A stretch of 64,000 nucleotides of DNA, taken from contig NZ_CP092074.1 of NCBI RefSeq assembly GCF_024138715.1, positions 3,720,001-3,784,000 of the forward strand, given 5' to 3'. Source of the DNA: Emticicia sp. 21SJ11W-3 (GTDB taxonomy: Bacteria; Bacteroidota; Bacteroidia; Cytophagales; Spirosomataceae). Both the position numbers and the translations under genes were made by a program. The notes under the pieces are model-generated. The model was not told the DNA's origin and did no database searches. It worked only from the letters and a program-made list of their open reading frames with translations. Below, piece after piece: positions 16,975-25,288 of this stretch (its first letter is position 1; the number at the start of each line of letters is the position of its first letter).

Positions 16975-17133
16975 ATGGCATTTTTCAACGAGCATATCAA
17001 TTCACTACCAAAGAACGCTTATCAGGTTTCTGATAGGGGCACTTCGGCTAAGCCATTATTATACCTACCCCTACTTATTCCTGTTACATTCTTTGCCATT
17101 CTGTTTTTTATGGCGCAATTTGGGTTTTACTAA
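16975..17133 (+). CDS. Small single-pass membrane protein
   Basis: A 52-residue ORF starting MAFFNEHINS with a polar N-terminal half and one hydrophobic segment (LLYLPLLIPVTFFAILFFMA, about residues 28-47), ending in QFGFY. A near-perfect promoter lies immediately upstream and points to this ATG rather than to the ATG at 16936, which lies inside the promoter. I do not recognise the family. It is 100 bases upstream of the arginine deiminase family gene in the same direction and may be co-transcribed with it. Confidence 0.5.
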   Translation: MAFFNEHINSLPKNAYQVSDRGTSAKPLLYLPLLIPVTFFAILFFMAQFGFY

Positions 17134-17234
17134 TGTGAATGTTAATTTATCTATCCCGAAGATTTAATCTTATGCTGCAGGTTAAATCAATCAACAATTC
17201 ATTCATAAAAACTCCCTTTAAAAGATACCTTGTT

Positions 17235-18671
17235 ATGTCAAATATATTTGTTTCTTCTGAAGTAGGCACTTTACGCCGCCTGATTATTCATAGCCCTGAT
17301 AGTGGTCTGGGCAAGGTTGTACCTTCAAAAGCGCAGGACTGGCTTTTTGAAGACATTGTGCATCTGCAAACCATGCGCCGCGACGAGTACGACTATTACG
17401 TTAAAATTCTGTTGTATTTTCTGGACCCTGAAAAGGTAAAAGGCAAGCTGAAAGAAATTGATGCCGATACCAGTCGTGATTTTTATAAACCTGAAAAAGA
17501 AAAGTATTTTCATTCAGACAAGGTAATTGAATTTGAAAAACTACTGAAAGACATTCTGGACCTGCCCGAAGTACGCACTCAGCTGGTAGCGGCCGTTTGT
17601 GCCGTGGAAGAGTGTTCGTTTCAGTTTCAGAACCAGCTGGCTCATTTATCAGTAAATGAACTGGCAAAAGTGCTGATAACCGGCACCATGCCCAACAATA
17701 AAATGTTGTTTCCGCCAATACCGAATCTGATTTTTACACGAGACATAGGCATCGTAGTAAACGACCACCTGTTGCTTAACAAACCTGCCAAATATGCCCG
17801 CACGCGTGAGTCGCTGCTGGCCAGGTACATCTTTTTTAACCATGCCCTTTTTGCTGATTTAAGAGGAAAAATAATTGAGATTACCGAAGATGAAAACCAC
17901 TTTTTGCTGCCTGAAGATGAACAGGAAGACCGCCTGAACACCCTTGAAGGCGGAGACGTAATGATGGTAGCCCCTAACCACCTGCTGATTGGCGTTAGCG
18001 AACGCACCACAGTAGAGGCAGCCCGGCAGGCCATTGATTTGCTTTTTACCCGTAAGGTTGTGAAGAAGGTAACCATTGTGAAGATTCCGCAAAAAAGAGA
18101 TTACATGCACATTGATACCATATTTACACAAATAAAGTGTAATGTGTGGGTGCTGCTAGGGTCATTAGGCAGGGTACATGAAGAAGCCGAAAGGCAGATA
18201 ATATGGGAAAAACTGGGACAGAAACCCGGCTATGAATCGCTTACCATTAAGCAGTTTATCAATAAGGATGATGGTGTAAAAATACGCGACTTTGCTAATC
18301 TGGAAGACCTTCTTACCTCGGTTACCAAAGACGACCTGAATTGCTATGACGACATCAAGTTTATATACTCCGGCAATAACCAGTTTCCGTATGGCGCCCG
18401 TGAGCAATGGACAGACTCATGCAACCTGCTGGCATTGAAAGCCGGAGTGGCAATTGGCTACGACCGCAACGACCACACGGCACAGGCGTTCAGAAATGCA
18501 GGTTTTAAAACTATTCATGCCGCCGAATTGCTTGAAAAATTTGAAAATAACGAGTTAAACCCGGAAACATTGACCGATACCATTATTATGCTTCCGTCAG
18601 CCGAGCTCTCAAGAGCACGCGGCGGTTCTCATTGCATGAGCCTGCCCATTTTGCGCGAGAGCGCCATTTGA
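17235..18671 (+). CDS. Arginine deiminase family protein
   Basis: A 478-residue amidinotransferase/arginine deiminase superfamily protein. It keeps the family blocks: EVGTLRRLIIHSPD at the N terminus, IPNLIFTRDIG, LEGGDVMM (acidic substrate ligand), KRDYMHIDTIFT (catalytic His), CNLLALKAGVAIGY, and the C-terminal GGSHCMSLPI with the nucleophile Cys467. Arginine deiminase converts arginine to citrulline and ammonia. The protein is longer than bacterial ArcA (about 410 residues), with an enlarged insertion near residues 50-120, and no arcB or arcC neighbours are present, so the substrate is only probably arginine. A second superfamily member, CtlX, lies 20 kb away. The ATG at 17235 fits the conserved N terminus; upstream ATGs at 17139 and 17172 are in frame. 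Confidence 0.85.
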   Translation: MSNIFVSSEVGTLRRLIIHSPDSGLGKVVPSKAQDWLFEDIVHLQTMRRDEYDYYVKILLYFLDPEKVKGKLKEIDADTSRDFYKPEKEKYFHSDKVIEFEKLLKDILDLPEVRTQLVAAVCAVEECSFQFQNQLAHLSVNELAKVLITGTMPNNKMLFPPIPNLIFTRDIGIVVNDHLLLNKPAKYARTRESLLARYIFFNHALFADLRGKIIEITEDENHFLLPEDEQEDRLNTLEGGDVMMVAPNHLLIGVSERTTVEAARQAIDLLFTRKVVKKVTIVKIPQKRDYMHIDTIFTQIKCNVWVLLGSLGRVHEEAERQIIWEKLGQKPGYESLTIKQFINKDDGVKIRDFANLEDLLTSVTKDDLNCYDDIKFIYSGNNQFPYGAREQWTDSCNLLALKAGVAIGYDRNDHTAQAFRNAGFKTIHAAELLEKFENNELNPETLTDTIIMLPSAELSRARGGSHCMSLPILRESAI

Positions 18672-18807
18672 TAGCTTCCTTTTCTATGAATAAACTTGGT
18701 CGCTAAAAAAACAAAGGATTTCTTTAATTTATATAAGCCGACTGATTTAAGGCTACGTGAATAATCTCTTCTAGAGATAGAGGATAGGTATTCATTCGTT
18801 CTCAGGG

Positions 18808-18976
18808 TTTTGTATCCCGTCAGGGAAGTTATATCGGTAGAATATATTATGACCAAACAAACTGAGTCCCTTCGGGACGGTATATTTAATTCTCAGCCAA
18901 TGAATATACTATCCCTGACGGGATACAAAAGCATAACTTAAATCTTAATCTACTGATATTTCATCCCTACGGGACC
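18808..18976. repeat. Interspersed palindromic element, copy A
   Basis: A 19-base arm TTTTGTATCCCGTCAGGGA (18808-18826) is perfectly inverted at 18912-18930. Between them is the hairpin GTCCCTTCGGGAC (18866-18878), and a further ATCCCTACGGGAC unit follows near 18964. It lies in a 500-base region with no gene. Copy B (52877-53038) matches it over most of its length, and region C (57531-57981) contains related units. The rest of 18672-19172 shows no ORF or RNA gene that I recognise. Confidence 0.75.
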
Positions 18977-19172
18977 TAGTCTGTTAGAATTTCTTTTGAT
19001 ACTTAAAAGAATGCCTAATAAGTACGCTTCTAAAATAAAAACCTATGTTTAATTAGGGGGTAAATTTATTCACTGTCAAGTTAATATTTCCTTTAATTTT
19101 GAAAAATAAATTCAGGCTCATAACCCGTTCGGGGCGTTCCAAGAGTTTTATCCTAACACACTCAAATAAAAA

Positions 19173-20123
19173 ATGAAACACAAACTACTGTTCCTTTTTC
19201 TGATTTGCTCTGCTGCTGTTTTCGCACAAAAGAAATCTTATTATGTATTTACATCTTTCCGCGATAACGGGCAAGACGGCCTGCATCTGGCATTAAGTAA
19301 AAATGGCCATGACTGGTGGGCGCTAAAGGGCGACCAGTCTTTTTTGAAGCCACAGATTAATCACCCAGATAATCTGATGCGTGACCCCGACATTAAGCAA
19401 GGCCCTGATGGTACTTTTCACATGGTCTGGACGATCTCCTGGAATGGCAAGAATGGCCGGGTGATAGGCTACGCCAACTCAAAAGACCTGATAAACTGGT
19501 CGGCGCAAAAGGCAATACCTGTGCTAAAAAATGAAACAGGACTGGTTAGAAATGTATGGGCGCCTGAATTGTTTTATGATAAGGCACAGAAAGACTGGCT
19601 TATTATCTGGTCATCAACTATTAAAGGAAACGAAACCGTAGATAGCAGCAATCTGAGTGAAGACAAATATCACCACCGGTTTTATTATGTACGTACCAAA
19701 GATTTTGAGACGTTCAGCGAAACAAGTGTGTTTTATGACCCTGGCTTTAACTCAATTGATGCCACTTTGCTGGAAGATAAAGGCAAGTTTTATCTGTTTT
19801 TTAAGGACGAACGTTTGAAACCCGTCAGGAAAAACCTGCGTTTTGCGGTAGGCGATACCCCCGCCGGGCCATTCAGAAACCTGAGTGAGTCTTTTTCAGG
19901 CAGCTGGGTGGAGGGTCCGTCAGCTATCAAAATCGGCGATTATTATTATGTGTATTTCGACCACTACACCAAACCTCATTACTATGGCGCCTACCGTTCA
20001 ACAGACCTGGTTAACTGGCAGGAGGTTTCGCCCACCATCCATTTCCCGCAAGGCATGAGGCACGGCAGCATTATAAAAATCACAAAAAAACAAGCTAAAA
20101 AATTAGAGAATCTGGTTAATTAG
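19173..20123 (+). CDS. Secreted GH43-like five-bladed beta-propeller glycosidase
   Basis: A 316-residue exported protein with signal peptide MKHKLLFLFLICSAAVFAQ. The mature part resembles the GH43/GH62/GH117 propeller fold: RDPDIKQGPDGTFHMVW (an early acidic residue), NVWAPELFYD (the typical WAPE motif), FNSIDATLLEDKGKFYLFFKD, and WVEGPSAIKIGDYYYVYFD (EGP motif with the presumed acid Glu). These families hydrolyse arabinosides, xylosides and related plant or algal glycans. The substrate cannot be assigned. It is a single gene without SusC/SusD partners. It follows the palindromic repeat region and converges with the MetE-like gene. Confidence 0.78.
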   Translation: MKHKLLFLFLICSAAVFAQKKSYYVFTSFRDNGQDGLHLALSKNGHDWWALKGDQSFLKPQINHPDNLMRDPDIKQGPDGTFHMVWTISWNGKNGRVIGYANSKDLINWSAQKAIPVLKNETGLVRNVWAPELFYDKAQKDWLIIWSSTIKGNETVDSSNLSEDKYHHRFYYVRTKDFETFSETSVFYDPGFNSIDATLLEDKGKFYLFFKDERLKPVRKNLRFAVGDTPAGPFRNLSESFSGSWVEGPSAIKIGDYYYVYFDHYTKPHYYGAYRSTDLVNWQEVSPTIHFPQGMRHGSIIKITKKQAKKLENLVN

Positions 20124-20137
20124 TAATCACTCAATAA

Positions 20138-20184
20138 TCATTCGGGGCGATATAAGCGGCTTACATCTCCCCGAATGAATTTTA
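20138..20184. terminator. Hairpin between convergent genes
   Basis: TCATTCGGGG (20138-20147) pairs with CCCCGAATGA (20169-20178), a 10-bp stem with a 21-base loop, followed by ATTTTA. It sits between the convergent GH43-like and MetE-like genes. Confidence 0.5.
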
Positions 20185-20202
20185 ACAAAGCCTTACCCAA
20201 AA

Positions 20203-21243
20203 TTAAGCAAACCCCAGTTTTTGCCTTACTGCTTTGGCGCCGGCACACATGGCTTTCAGTTTCTGGCGCGATGCCCAGCGGGCCGTCTGGCTTAAGCCAC
20301 AATCTGGTGCAACAGCCAGTTTTTCTGCCGGCACATATTTCAGGCATAATTCAATCCGTTCAATTACATCCTGTATGGTTTCGCAGTAGTAGTTTTTCAC
20401 ATCTATGATACCAACGGCTACATCCATTTTTTGGGCAAATTCTGCCAAAAGCGCCACTTCGTCAAACTCGCGGTTAGCCATTTCAATATGAATCTCGTCT
20501 ACGTTCATATCCAGAAAATCAGGTAGCATCGGATATAGTTTTCTGTATCCAACCGGACGGCCTTTAAAATTGCCAAAACACAGGTGGGTTGAAACTCGGG
20601 CTTTACCCACCACCCCTTCAATAGTGCGGTTAAATATATCTACAAAGCGTTTGGTATCTTCTTTGTAAGCATAGCACGACATTGAGGGTTCATCAACGGT
20701 TATCTCGGTGCAACCGGCAGCCACAAGGTCTTCCAGTTCTTTTTTTACAAAAGGCAACAGCCCCTCAGTTACCTCAAAGCGGTCTTTATAGATTTTGCCA
20801 TCAGGCAGCATACGGCCCGAGAGCGTGTATGGCCCGGGCACTGAGGCTTTCAGGGTATGCCCTTCTGGTGCCAGCCTGGCCAGACGCTGGTATTCTTTAA
20901 CAGCACCCAAACCCCGCGGAGCAGTTAAAGGCTCTACTATTGAATGCTTGCCGCGTTGGTCGTGCGCGGGTGGCCCAAATTTGCGGGTTTCGGAATGATT
21001 CGGCTCCAGCCCTTTGATGAACCCGTAAAAAGAAAGGTTAAAGTCCAGCCGGGTTTGTTCTCCGTCGGTAATCACATCCAATCCGGCTGTGGTCTGGTCA
21101 TGAATGGCCGCCACAACGGCATCTTCAATCATTTCTTCAATATCTGCTGCCCCGAACTTTTCGAGGTTCATGGAAGAAAATTCAAGCCAACCCGGAAAAG
21201 GATAACTTCCCACAACGGTTGTTTTGATAGGTATAGGTTGCAT
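20203..21243 (-). CDS. Cobalamin-independent methionine synthase core (MetE C-terminal domain family)
   Basis: A 346-residue TIM-barrel protein corresponding to the catalytic C-terminal half of MetE ('core-MetE'). It shows TTVVGSYPFP at the N terminus, DVITDGEQTR, ITVDEPSMSCY, the zinc ligands His and Cys in VSTHLCFGNF, DEIHIEMANREFD and APDCGLSQTARW (third zinc Cys). These residues bind zinc and activate the thiol of homocysteine. The N-terminal folate domain of full MetE (about 750 residues) is absent, so the methyl donor may be a corrinoid protein or another methyl carrier rather than methyltetrahydrofolate-triglutamate. The gene stands alone, with an inverted-repeat element upstream. Confidence 0.88.
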   Translation of the reverse strand: MQPIPIKTTVVGSYPFPGWLEFSSMNLEKFGAADIEEMIEDAVVAAIHDQTTAGLDVITDGEQTRLDFNLSFYGFIKGLEPNHSETRKFGPPAHDQRGKHSIVEPLTAPRGLGAVKEYQRLARLAPEGHTLKASVPGPYTLSGRMLPDGKIYKDRFEVTEGLLPFVKKELEDLVAAGCTEITVDEPSMSCYAYKEDTKRFVDIFNRTIEGVVGKARVSTHLCFGNFKGRPVGYRKLYPMLPDFLDMNVDEIHIEMANREFDEVALLAEFAQKMDVAVGIIDVKNYYCETIQDVIERIELCLKYVPAEKLAVAPDCGLSQTARWASRQKLKAMCAGAKAVRQKLGFA

Positions 21244-21248
21244 AGTTT

Positions 21249-21419
21249 AATGAGTGAATGGGTGAGTTAGTGAGTGATTTGGTGAATGAGGGATTTTTGA
21301 CCTGGAATGGGCGCGGCTGATTTCAGGATTTGGCTCATTATGCCACCCGAAATGATTTACCTGAAAGTTTAGATTCACCATTCAGATAAAAATAGCTCAT
21401 TCGCTAAATTATTCAATCA
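21249..21419. repeat. Imperfect inverted-repeat element (GTGAATGAG type), copy 1
   Basis: The left part (21249-21290) is rich in GTGAATG/GAGTGA units and the right part (about 21372-21419) is their imperfect reverse complement (CTCATTCGCTAAAT, CAATCACTAA). A second, longer copy occupies 37440-37688. The region holds no ORF. It separates the MetE-like and DinB genes. Confidence 0.55.
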
Positions 21420-21863
21420 CTAATTAGCTGTTAATCGTCTATGATAATTGATTTGCCCTAAATGATAATTAAAATGCCCGTAAGTATGTATCAGAAAATA
21501 CTCGTTGGTGTCTTGGCCATTGTTGTACTCTTCAGTATGGTTACTGGCCAGGTGGTCTGGCGTCAGGGTGTTTAATACAGTGGGCAGCATTAATCGGGTG
21601 GCTTCAATTTTTTCAATCAGTTCTGCTCTTGGAACGTTTTTATCAGAGAATTCAACAGGTCTATTTCTCTCATAACCCGTATTGCCGAGTTGCGCACCAA
21701 TATAATGGTTCAGGTTTCCCATCAGATGCAGGCACAGATTCCCTGCCGAATTGCTTATTTCGCCTGGTGTTACCCAAAGTAAATCTTCAGTTTTATAGGC
21801 CTCTATCTCTCTTTTCAGCCTCAGCAAATCGCGGTCTAGTAGTTTAATTAAAGAAATAATCAT
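21420..21863 (-). CDS. DinB-like family protein (DUF1572-like)
   Basis: A 147-residue four-helix-bundle protein. Candidate metal ligands are the His residues in HLMGNLNHYIG and HTYGHFNYHLGQINYHRRL, the last being a typical DinB/YfiT pattern. Members are metal-dependent thiol transferases or hydrolases in some lineages, but most are uncharacterised. The gene is the last of a minus-strand run (ROK, SIS, GNAT, DinB), 10 bases after the GNAT gene. A second DinB family gene is at 56802-57317. Confidence 0.8.
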   Translation of the reverse strand: MIISLIKLLDRDLLRLKREIEAYKTEDLLWVTPGEISNSAGNLCLHLMGNLNHYIGAQLGNTGYERNRPVEFSDKNVPRAELIEKIEATRLMLPTVLNTLTPDHLASNHTEEYNNGQDTNEYFLIHTYGHFNYHLGQINYHRRLTAN

Positions 21864-21873
21864 ATTGTTTTTG

Positions 21874-22293
21874 TCATTTATTAGCTGTTAAATCCAAACC
21901 CATGCGCACATAATCTATACCGTTTTTCTGAAACACCGCCGAATCGGCCTTCATTCCGAACCGCTCATAAAACCCGATGGCCGTAAGGCGGGCATCGCAC
22001 CAAAGTTCATTTATACCCATTGCCAGCGCCTGTTCAATCATATATTGCAGCAATTGTGTGCCGTATCCCCTGCCCTGCACGGCCGTATCGGTGGCAAATT
22101 TTCTGAATTGCGCCTGATGACCATCGCGGAAAAGCGAAACAACCGACACCAGTTTACCATCTTCCAACAACCCGTAATGCAAACCTTCGGCATCATTAGG
22201 TAAAACCACAAAGTCGGGGTGCTGGTCGGGCCACATCACTTTGTGCCGCAATTGGCGTGTACCTTCTGCCTCTATTTGTTTCAGTTCAATCAA
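21874..22293 (-). CDS. GNAT family N-acetyltransferase
   Basis: A 139-residue acetyltransferase. Motif A, the acetyl-CoA pyrophosphate loop, is AVQGRGYGTQLLQYMIEQA (Q/RxxGxG/A), followed by ELWCDARLTAIGFYERFGM, the usual C-terminal beta-bulge region. The acceptor cannot be predicted. It lies between the SIS-domain gene (55-base gap) and the DinB gene (10-base gap), so it probably belongs to the same transcript as the amino-sugar-like genes upstream. ElaA-like short GNATs look similar. Confidence 0.88.
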   Translation of the reverse strand: MIELKQIEAEGTRQLRHKVMWPDQHPDFVVLPNDAEGLHYGLLEDGKLVSVVSLFRDGHQAQFRKFATDTAVQGRGYGTQLLQYMIEQALAMGINELWCDARLTAIGFYERFGMKADSAVFQKNGIDYVRMGLDLTANK

Positions 22294-22348
22294 TTTATTA
22301 GGTAGCGAGGTGGCCTCCGTTTGTGATTGCCTTATCTATTGACTGGTT

Positions 22349-23167
22349 TTATAAGCCAGAATTTTTGTTGGTGTCTGACACATAACTGGGCACACCCAGT
22401 TTTGCATACATACGGGCAATGCGGTGAGCATGCTCGTCGTAAGCGGCTTCAAATAATTCGGTAGCCCTTGTGGCTCCTACCAAAGCGCCAGCCGTAAGTA
22501 CTTTTGGCGGATGCCCCGCCTGTGTTAAATAATCGGCCACCTGTGCTTTAATGCTGTTGATAATCATGGCGCCACCAACCGTTGAACCCGGCGAAACCGG
22601 AGTATCCAGGTTAGGCACATATACCATAGAATCGCCTGCGGGGGCGCCGGTATCCAGTACTAAATCGGCAAAATCATCCAGTTTTTTATGGTCGGGTCGT
22701 TTGGTAGTACTGGCTTTCAGGTGGTCTTGGGTTACCAGTGCCACCACTTTAATACCCCTCTGCCTGAAAATCTCCGCCATCTCAACCGGCACTACATTGG
22801 TACCTGATGATGAAATAACCAGGGCGGTATCTAATGTAGATAAATCGAAATTACGCAGAATTTTATCTGCCAGGCCGCTCACGTTCTCCAGAAACATGGC
22901 CTGCCGTTGCCCGTTAGCGCCTACTACCAGATTATGGAACGTCAAAGAAAGCTCAACTATCGGATTAAACCCCGGGAACGAGCCGTAGCGCGGCCACATT
23001 TCTTCTACCATAATGCGACTATGGCCAGAGCCAAACACGTGCACCATTCGTCCGGCCAGAATCGAATCGGCAAACCAGCGGGCAGCCGTTTGTATTTCTG
23101 TTTCCTGTTTTTTTACGGTTTCCACAATTCCGGCACACTTGTTCAGATAATCCTGTATCACACTCAT
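22349..23167 (-). CDS. SIS domain sugar-phosphate isomerase-like protein
   Basis: A 272-residue SIS (sugar isomerase) domain protein. It shows HVFGSGHSRIMVEEMWPRYG, LVISSSGTNVVPVEMAE (phosphosugar-binding Ser-rich loop), VALVTQDH, and APAGDSMVYV. This resembles the UPF0309 group, which lacks the C-terminal helical region of MurQ. Such proteins are often placed with amino-sugar catabolism genes. It is 33 bases downstream of a ROK-family kinase, supporting a role on a phosphorylated sugar made by that kinase. The precise sugar is unknown. Confidence 0.85.
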   Translation of the reverse strand: MSVIQDYLNKCAGIVETVKKQETEIQTAARWFADSILAGRMVHVFGSGHSRIMVEEMWPRYGSFPGFNPIVELSLTFHNLVVGANGQRQAMFLENVSGLADKILRNFDLSTLDTALVISSSGTNVVPVEMAEIFRQRGIKVVALVTQDHLKASTTKRPDHKKLDDFADLVLDTGAPAGDSMVYVPNLDTPVSPGSTVGGAMIINSIKAQVADYLTQAGHPPKVLTAGALVGATRATELFEAAYDEHAHRIARMYAKLGVPSYVSDTNKNSGL

Positions 23168-23200
23168 GTTTATGTTCTTTTTTTTTATGTTGGTGAATAT

Positions 23201-24085
23201 CTATTTGGTAAGTACAAAACTGGCTGCACCAATGGCGCCGGCCATGTCGCCGAAGTAAGCCTGTGCAATGCTTGTTTTTTTATTGCCGGGGCGCCATTCG
23301 TACAAATCCATGAAAGTGGCCAGCGGCTCAAAAAGCGCTTCTTCAGCCAATGTGATTCCCCCCGCCAGCACCACCATTTCGGGCGATAATAAATTAGCAA
23401 TTGAACTGATAGCCAAAGCGAGTTTTCTGACCGACGAAAGCCACAAATAAGTAGCAAAGTGGTCGCCTTTACGGTAGGCCTCTACGAGTTCCCAGGTAGA
23501 ACTGTATTTTCCGTGACTTCTTTTTTCTATGGAATAATTACCAATGGCGTACTCAAGGCTACCAACCATACCTACTATGCTTTGGGTTTCTTCCTGGCTG
23601 TTAATAGATATATGCCCCAGATGCCCCGCCATTTGCCCAAGCCCCTGGTACAAATGCCCGTTTATTAAAATACCCCCGCCTACACCTGTACCCAGTGTAA
23701 GCAAAACCACGTTACGCTTGTCTTTGGCTACCCCGAATCTGGCTTCGGCCATCAAAGCTGCATGGGCGTCGTTCAGAACATAGGTAGCATCGCCCAGGTA
23801 CTCACCCCACATAAAATTCTCCAGGCCTTTCAGCCTGTTGGGTAAATAGGCAATACACTGGTTTTGCTCGTTGGGTAGCCCCGGCGCAGAAAGGCCAATG
23901 CCCAGAATGGGCTGCTGCAGATAATTTTTCAGGTACTCTACCATTTCTTTTACATTTTCCCGCCACGAGCCGTCGTCCGTTTCTTTGGTCGGAATATAAT
24001 GCTGCTTCAACACCTCACCATTGCGGTTAATGATTAAGCCTTTAATGTTGGTACCCCCTAAATCAACACCTATTACGTAAGACAT
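23201..24085 (-). CDS. ROK family sugar kinase lacking the zinc-binding cysteines
   Basis: A 294-residue ROK kinase. The ATP loop is GVDLGGTNIKG (residues 5-15), the catalytic Asp lies in YVLNDAHAALMAEARFG, and the second phosphate loop is LTLGTGVGGGILI. The motif GHLGHISIN follows, but the normal CxCGxxGCLE zinc motif is replaced by a segment reading QSIVGMVGSLE with no Cys. It has no N-terminal HTH, so it is an enzyme rather than a repressor. It probably phosphorylates a hexose or N-acetyl-hexosamine feeding the adjacent SIS isomerase. First gene of the ROK-SIS-GNAT-DinB run. Confidence 0.88.
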   Translation of the reverse strand: MSYVIGVDLGGTNIKGLIINRNGEVLKQHYIPTKETDDGSWRENVKEMVEYLKNYLQQPILGIGLSAPGLPNEQNQCIAYLPNRLKGLENFMWGEYLGDATYVLNDAHAALMAEARFGVAKDKRNVVLLTLGTGVGGGILINGHLYQGLGQMAGHLGHISINSQEETQSIVGMVGSLEYAIGNYSIEKRSHGKYSSTWELVEAYRKGDHFATYLWLSSVRKLALAISSIANLLSPEMVVLAGGITLAEEALFEPLATFMDLYEWRPGNKKTSIAQAYFGDMAGAIGAASFVLTK

Positions 24086-24123
24086 TTTCTATTGTCGGTT
24101 ACAGCTTATAGAACTATATTTTT

Positions 24124-24145
24124 GCCACAATGTATGCAATGTGGC
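24124..24145. promoter_or_regulatory. Palindrome upstream of the ROK gene, candidate operator
   Basis: GCCACAATG and CAATGTGGC form 9-base arms (one mismatch) with a 4-base spacer, 39-60 bases upstream of the ROK start codon. The position and size suit a repressor dimer. No regulator gene is adjacent. Confidence 0.4.
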
Positions 24146-24320
24146 CACTATGTTGCACAATTATAATGGATGATAAATAAAGACTACCGGTTATAACTAT
24201 CAATTGACTATGGTGAAACATGGTGTTCTTAATGAACATAGTGGTAAATTTATATGCTTCTGCTTTCAAATTCCGGCCGAACTGCAAGTTCGCCCCACAA
24301 ATCTGAAAATTTACACCCCC

Positions 24321-25100
24321 TTAGTATTGTCCTTCACTTACGCTCCAACCTCCATCCACAAACAGCGCTTGTCCGGTTGTAAAGCCCGAGGCATCAGACA
24401 TAAAGTATAACGCGGCGCCGTCCAGGTCTGCTGCTTGTCCGTTACGGCCGCCGTCTAAAGGTTGTTTGGTTTTAACAAAACCCATAATAACCTCATCTTT
24501 TGAGGCGCGCTGAGACATGGGCGTTTCTACCAAAGCCGGGGCAAGTACATTTACTCTTATATTATAAGGTGCGTAGTAAGCCGCAATAGATTTAGAAAAA
24601 CCTATAATGGCAGATTTAGTAGCGGCATAGGCATGCGTTGAAAAATATCTGGGCGAAGGCGAAACCCCCAGCACCGAACCCATGTTCAGAATGCTGCCTC
24701 CGGTACCCAGTTCTATAAACTTCCGTACGGCGGCCTGATTAGAAAGCATCAGGCTTGTAAGGTTTAATTCAAATGTCTTGTTCCAGCCGTCCAGGCTGAT
24801 TTCATGTAAGGGGCCATCGCCATATTTGCGCCCGCTGCCTCCGGCTACATGATACAACCCATCAAAACCACCCAGGTCGGCAATTGCCATTTCAATGGCT
24901 CTGTCGGCTGTTCCGGGGTTGGCGGCATCACCGCTCATGGCAATGGCGTTGTCTCCTAATTCAATTTCAGCGGCCACACAACTTTCAGGATTTCTGCCCA
25001 CTACTACCACTTTTGCCCCATTTTTTACGAAGGCCTTAGAGGCCGACAGCCCGAGGCCGGTTGTTCCTCCTATAACCACTATTTTCTTATCTTTCAGCAT
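24321..25100 (-). CDS. Short-chain dehydrogenase/reductase (SDR)
   Basis: A 259-residue classical SDR. The cofactor loop is GGTTGLGLSAS (a TGxxxGxG variant with Gly in the first position), HVAGG replaces NNAG, and the catalytic set is Ser in LNMGSVLG with Tyr and Lys in HAYAATKSA. The C-terminal DGGWSVSEGQY is typical. Val and Gly-Arg after the second strand (VVVVGRNPE) suggest preference for NADPH. Monocistronic, with a 220-base AT-rich region between it and the ROK operon. The substrate is unknown. Confidence 0.9.
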   Translation of the reverse strand: MLKDKKIVVIGGTTGLGLSASKAFVKNGAKVVVVGRNPESCVAAEIELGDNAIAMSGDAANPGTADRAIEMAIADLGGFDGLYHVAGGSGRKYGDGPLHEISLDGWNKTFELNLTSLMLSNQAAVRKFIELGTGGSILNMGSVLGVSPSPRYFSTHAYAATKSAIIGFSKSIAAYYAPYNIRVNVLAPALVETPMSQRASKDEVIMGFVKTKQPLDGGRNGQAADLDGAALYFMSDASGFTTGQALFVDGGWSVSEGQY

Positions 25101-25232
25101 GGCAGGTGTTTCAAAAATAGCCTAACAATTCCACAACTTGTCTATACAAGCAAAAGTAGTGAAAGAAAAAAACTTTGCAAATTTTTGTCGTCTTTTTTCA
25201 GATTGCCGTTGGGCGGCAGTTTAGAAACACAT

Positions 25233-25267
25233 AAAAAAAGGCACCGTTTTAGCTAACGGCGCCTTTT
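25233..25267 (-). terminator. Intrinsic terminator of the M48 protease gene
   Basis: On the minus strand AAAAGGCGCCGTT pairs with AACGGTGCCTTTT (one wobble) around a 6-base loop and ends in a run of seven T. It lies just past the M48 stop codon. Confidence 0.85.
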
Positions 25268-25288
25268 GAATCCAGAATTTGGCAGATT

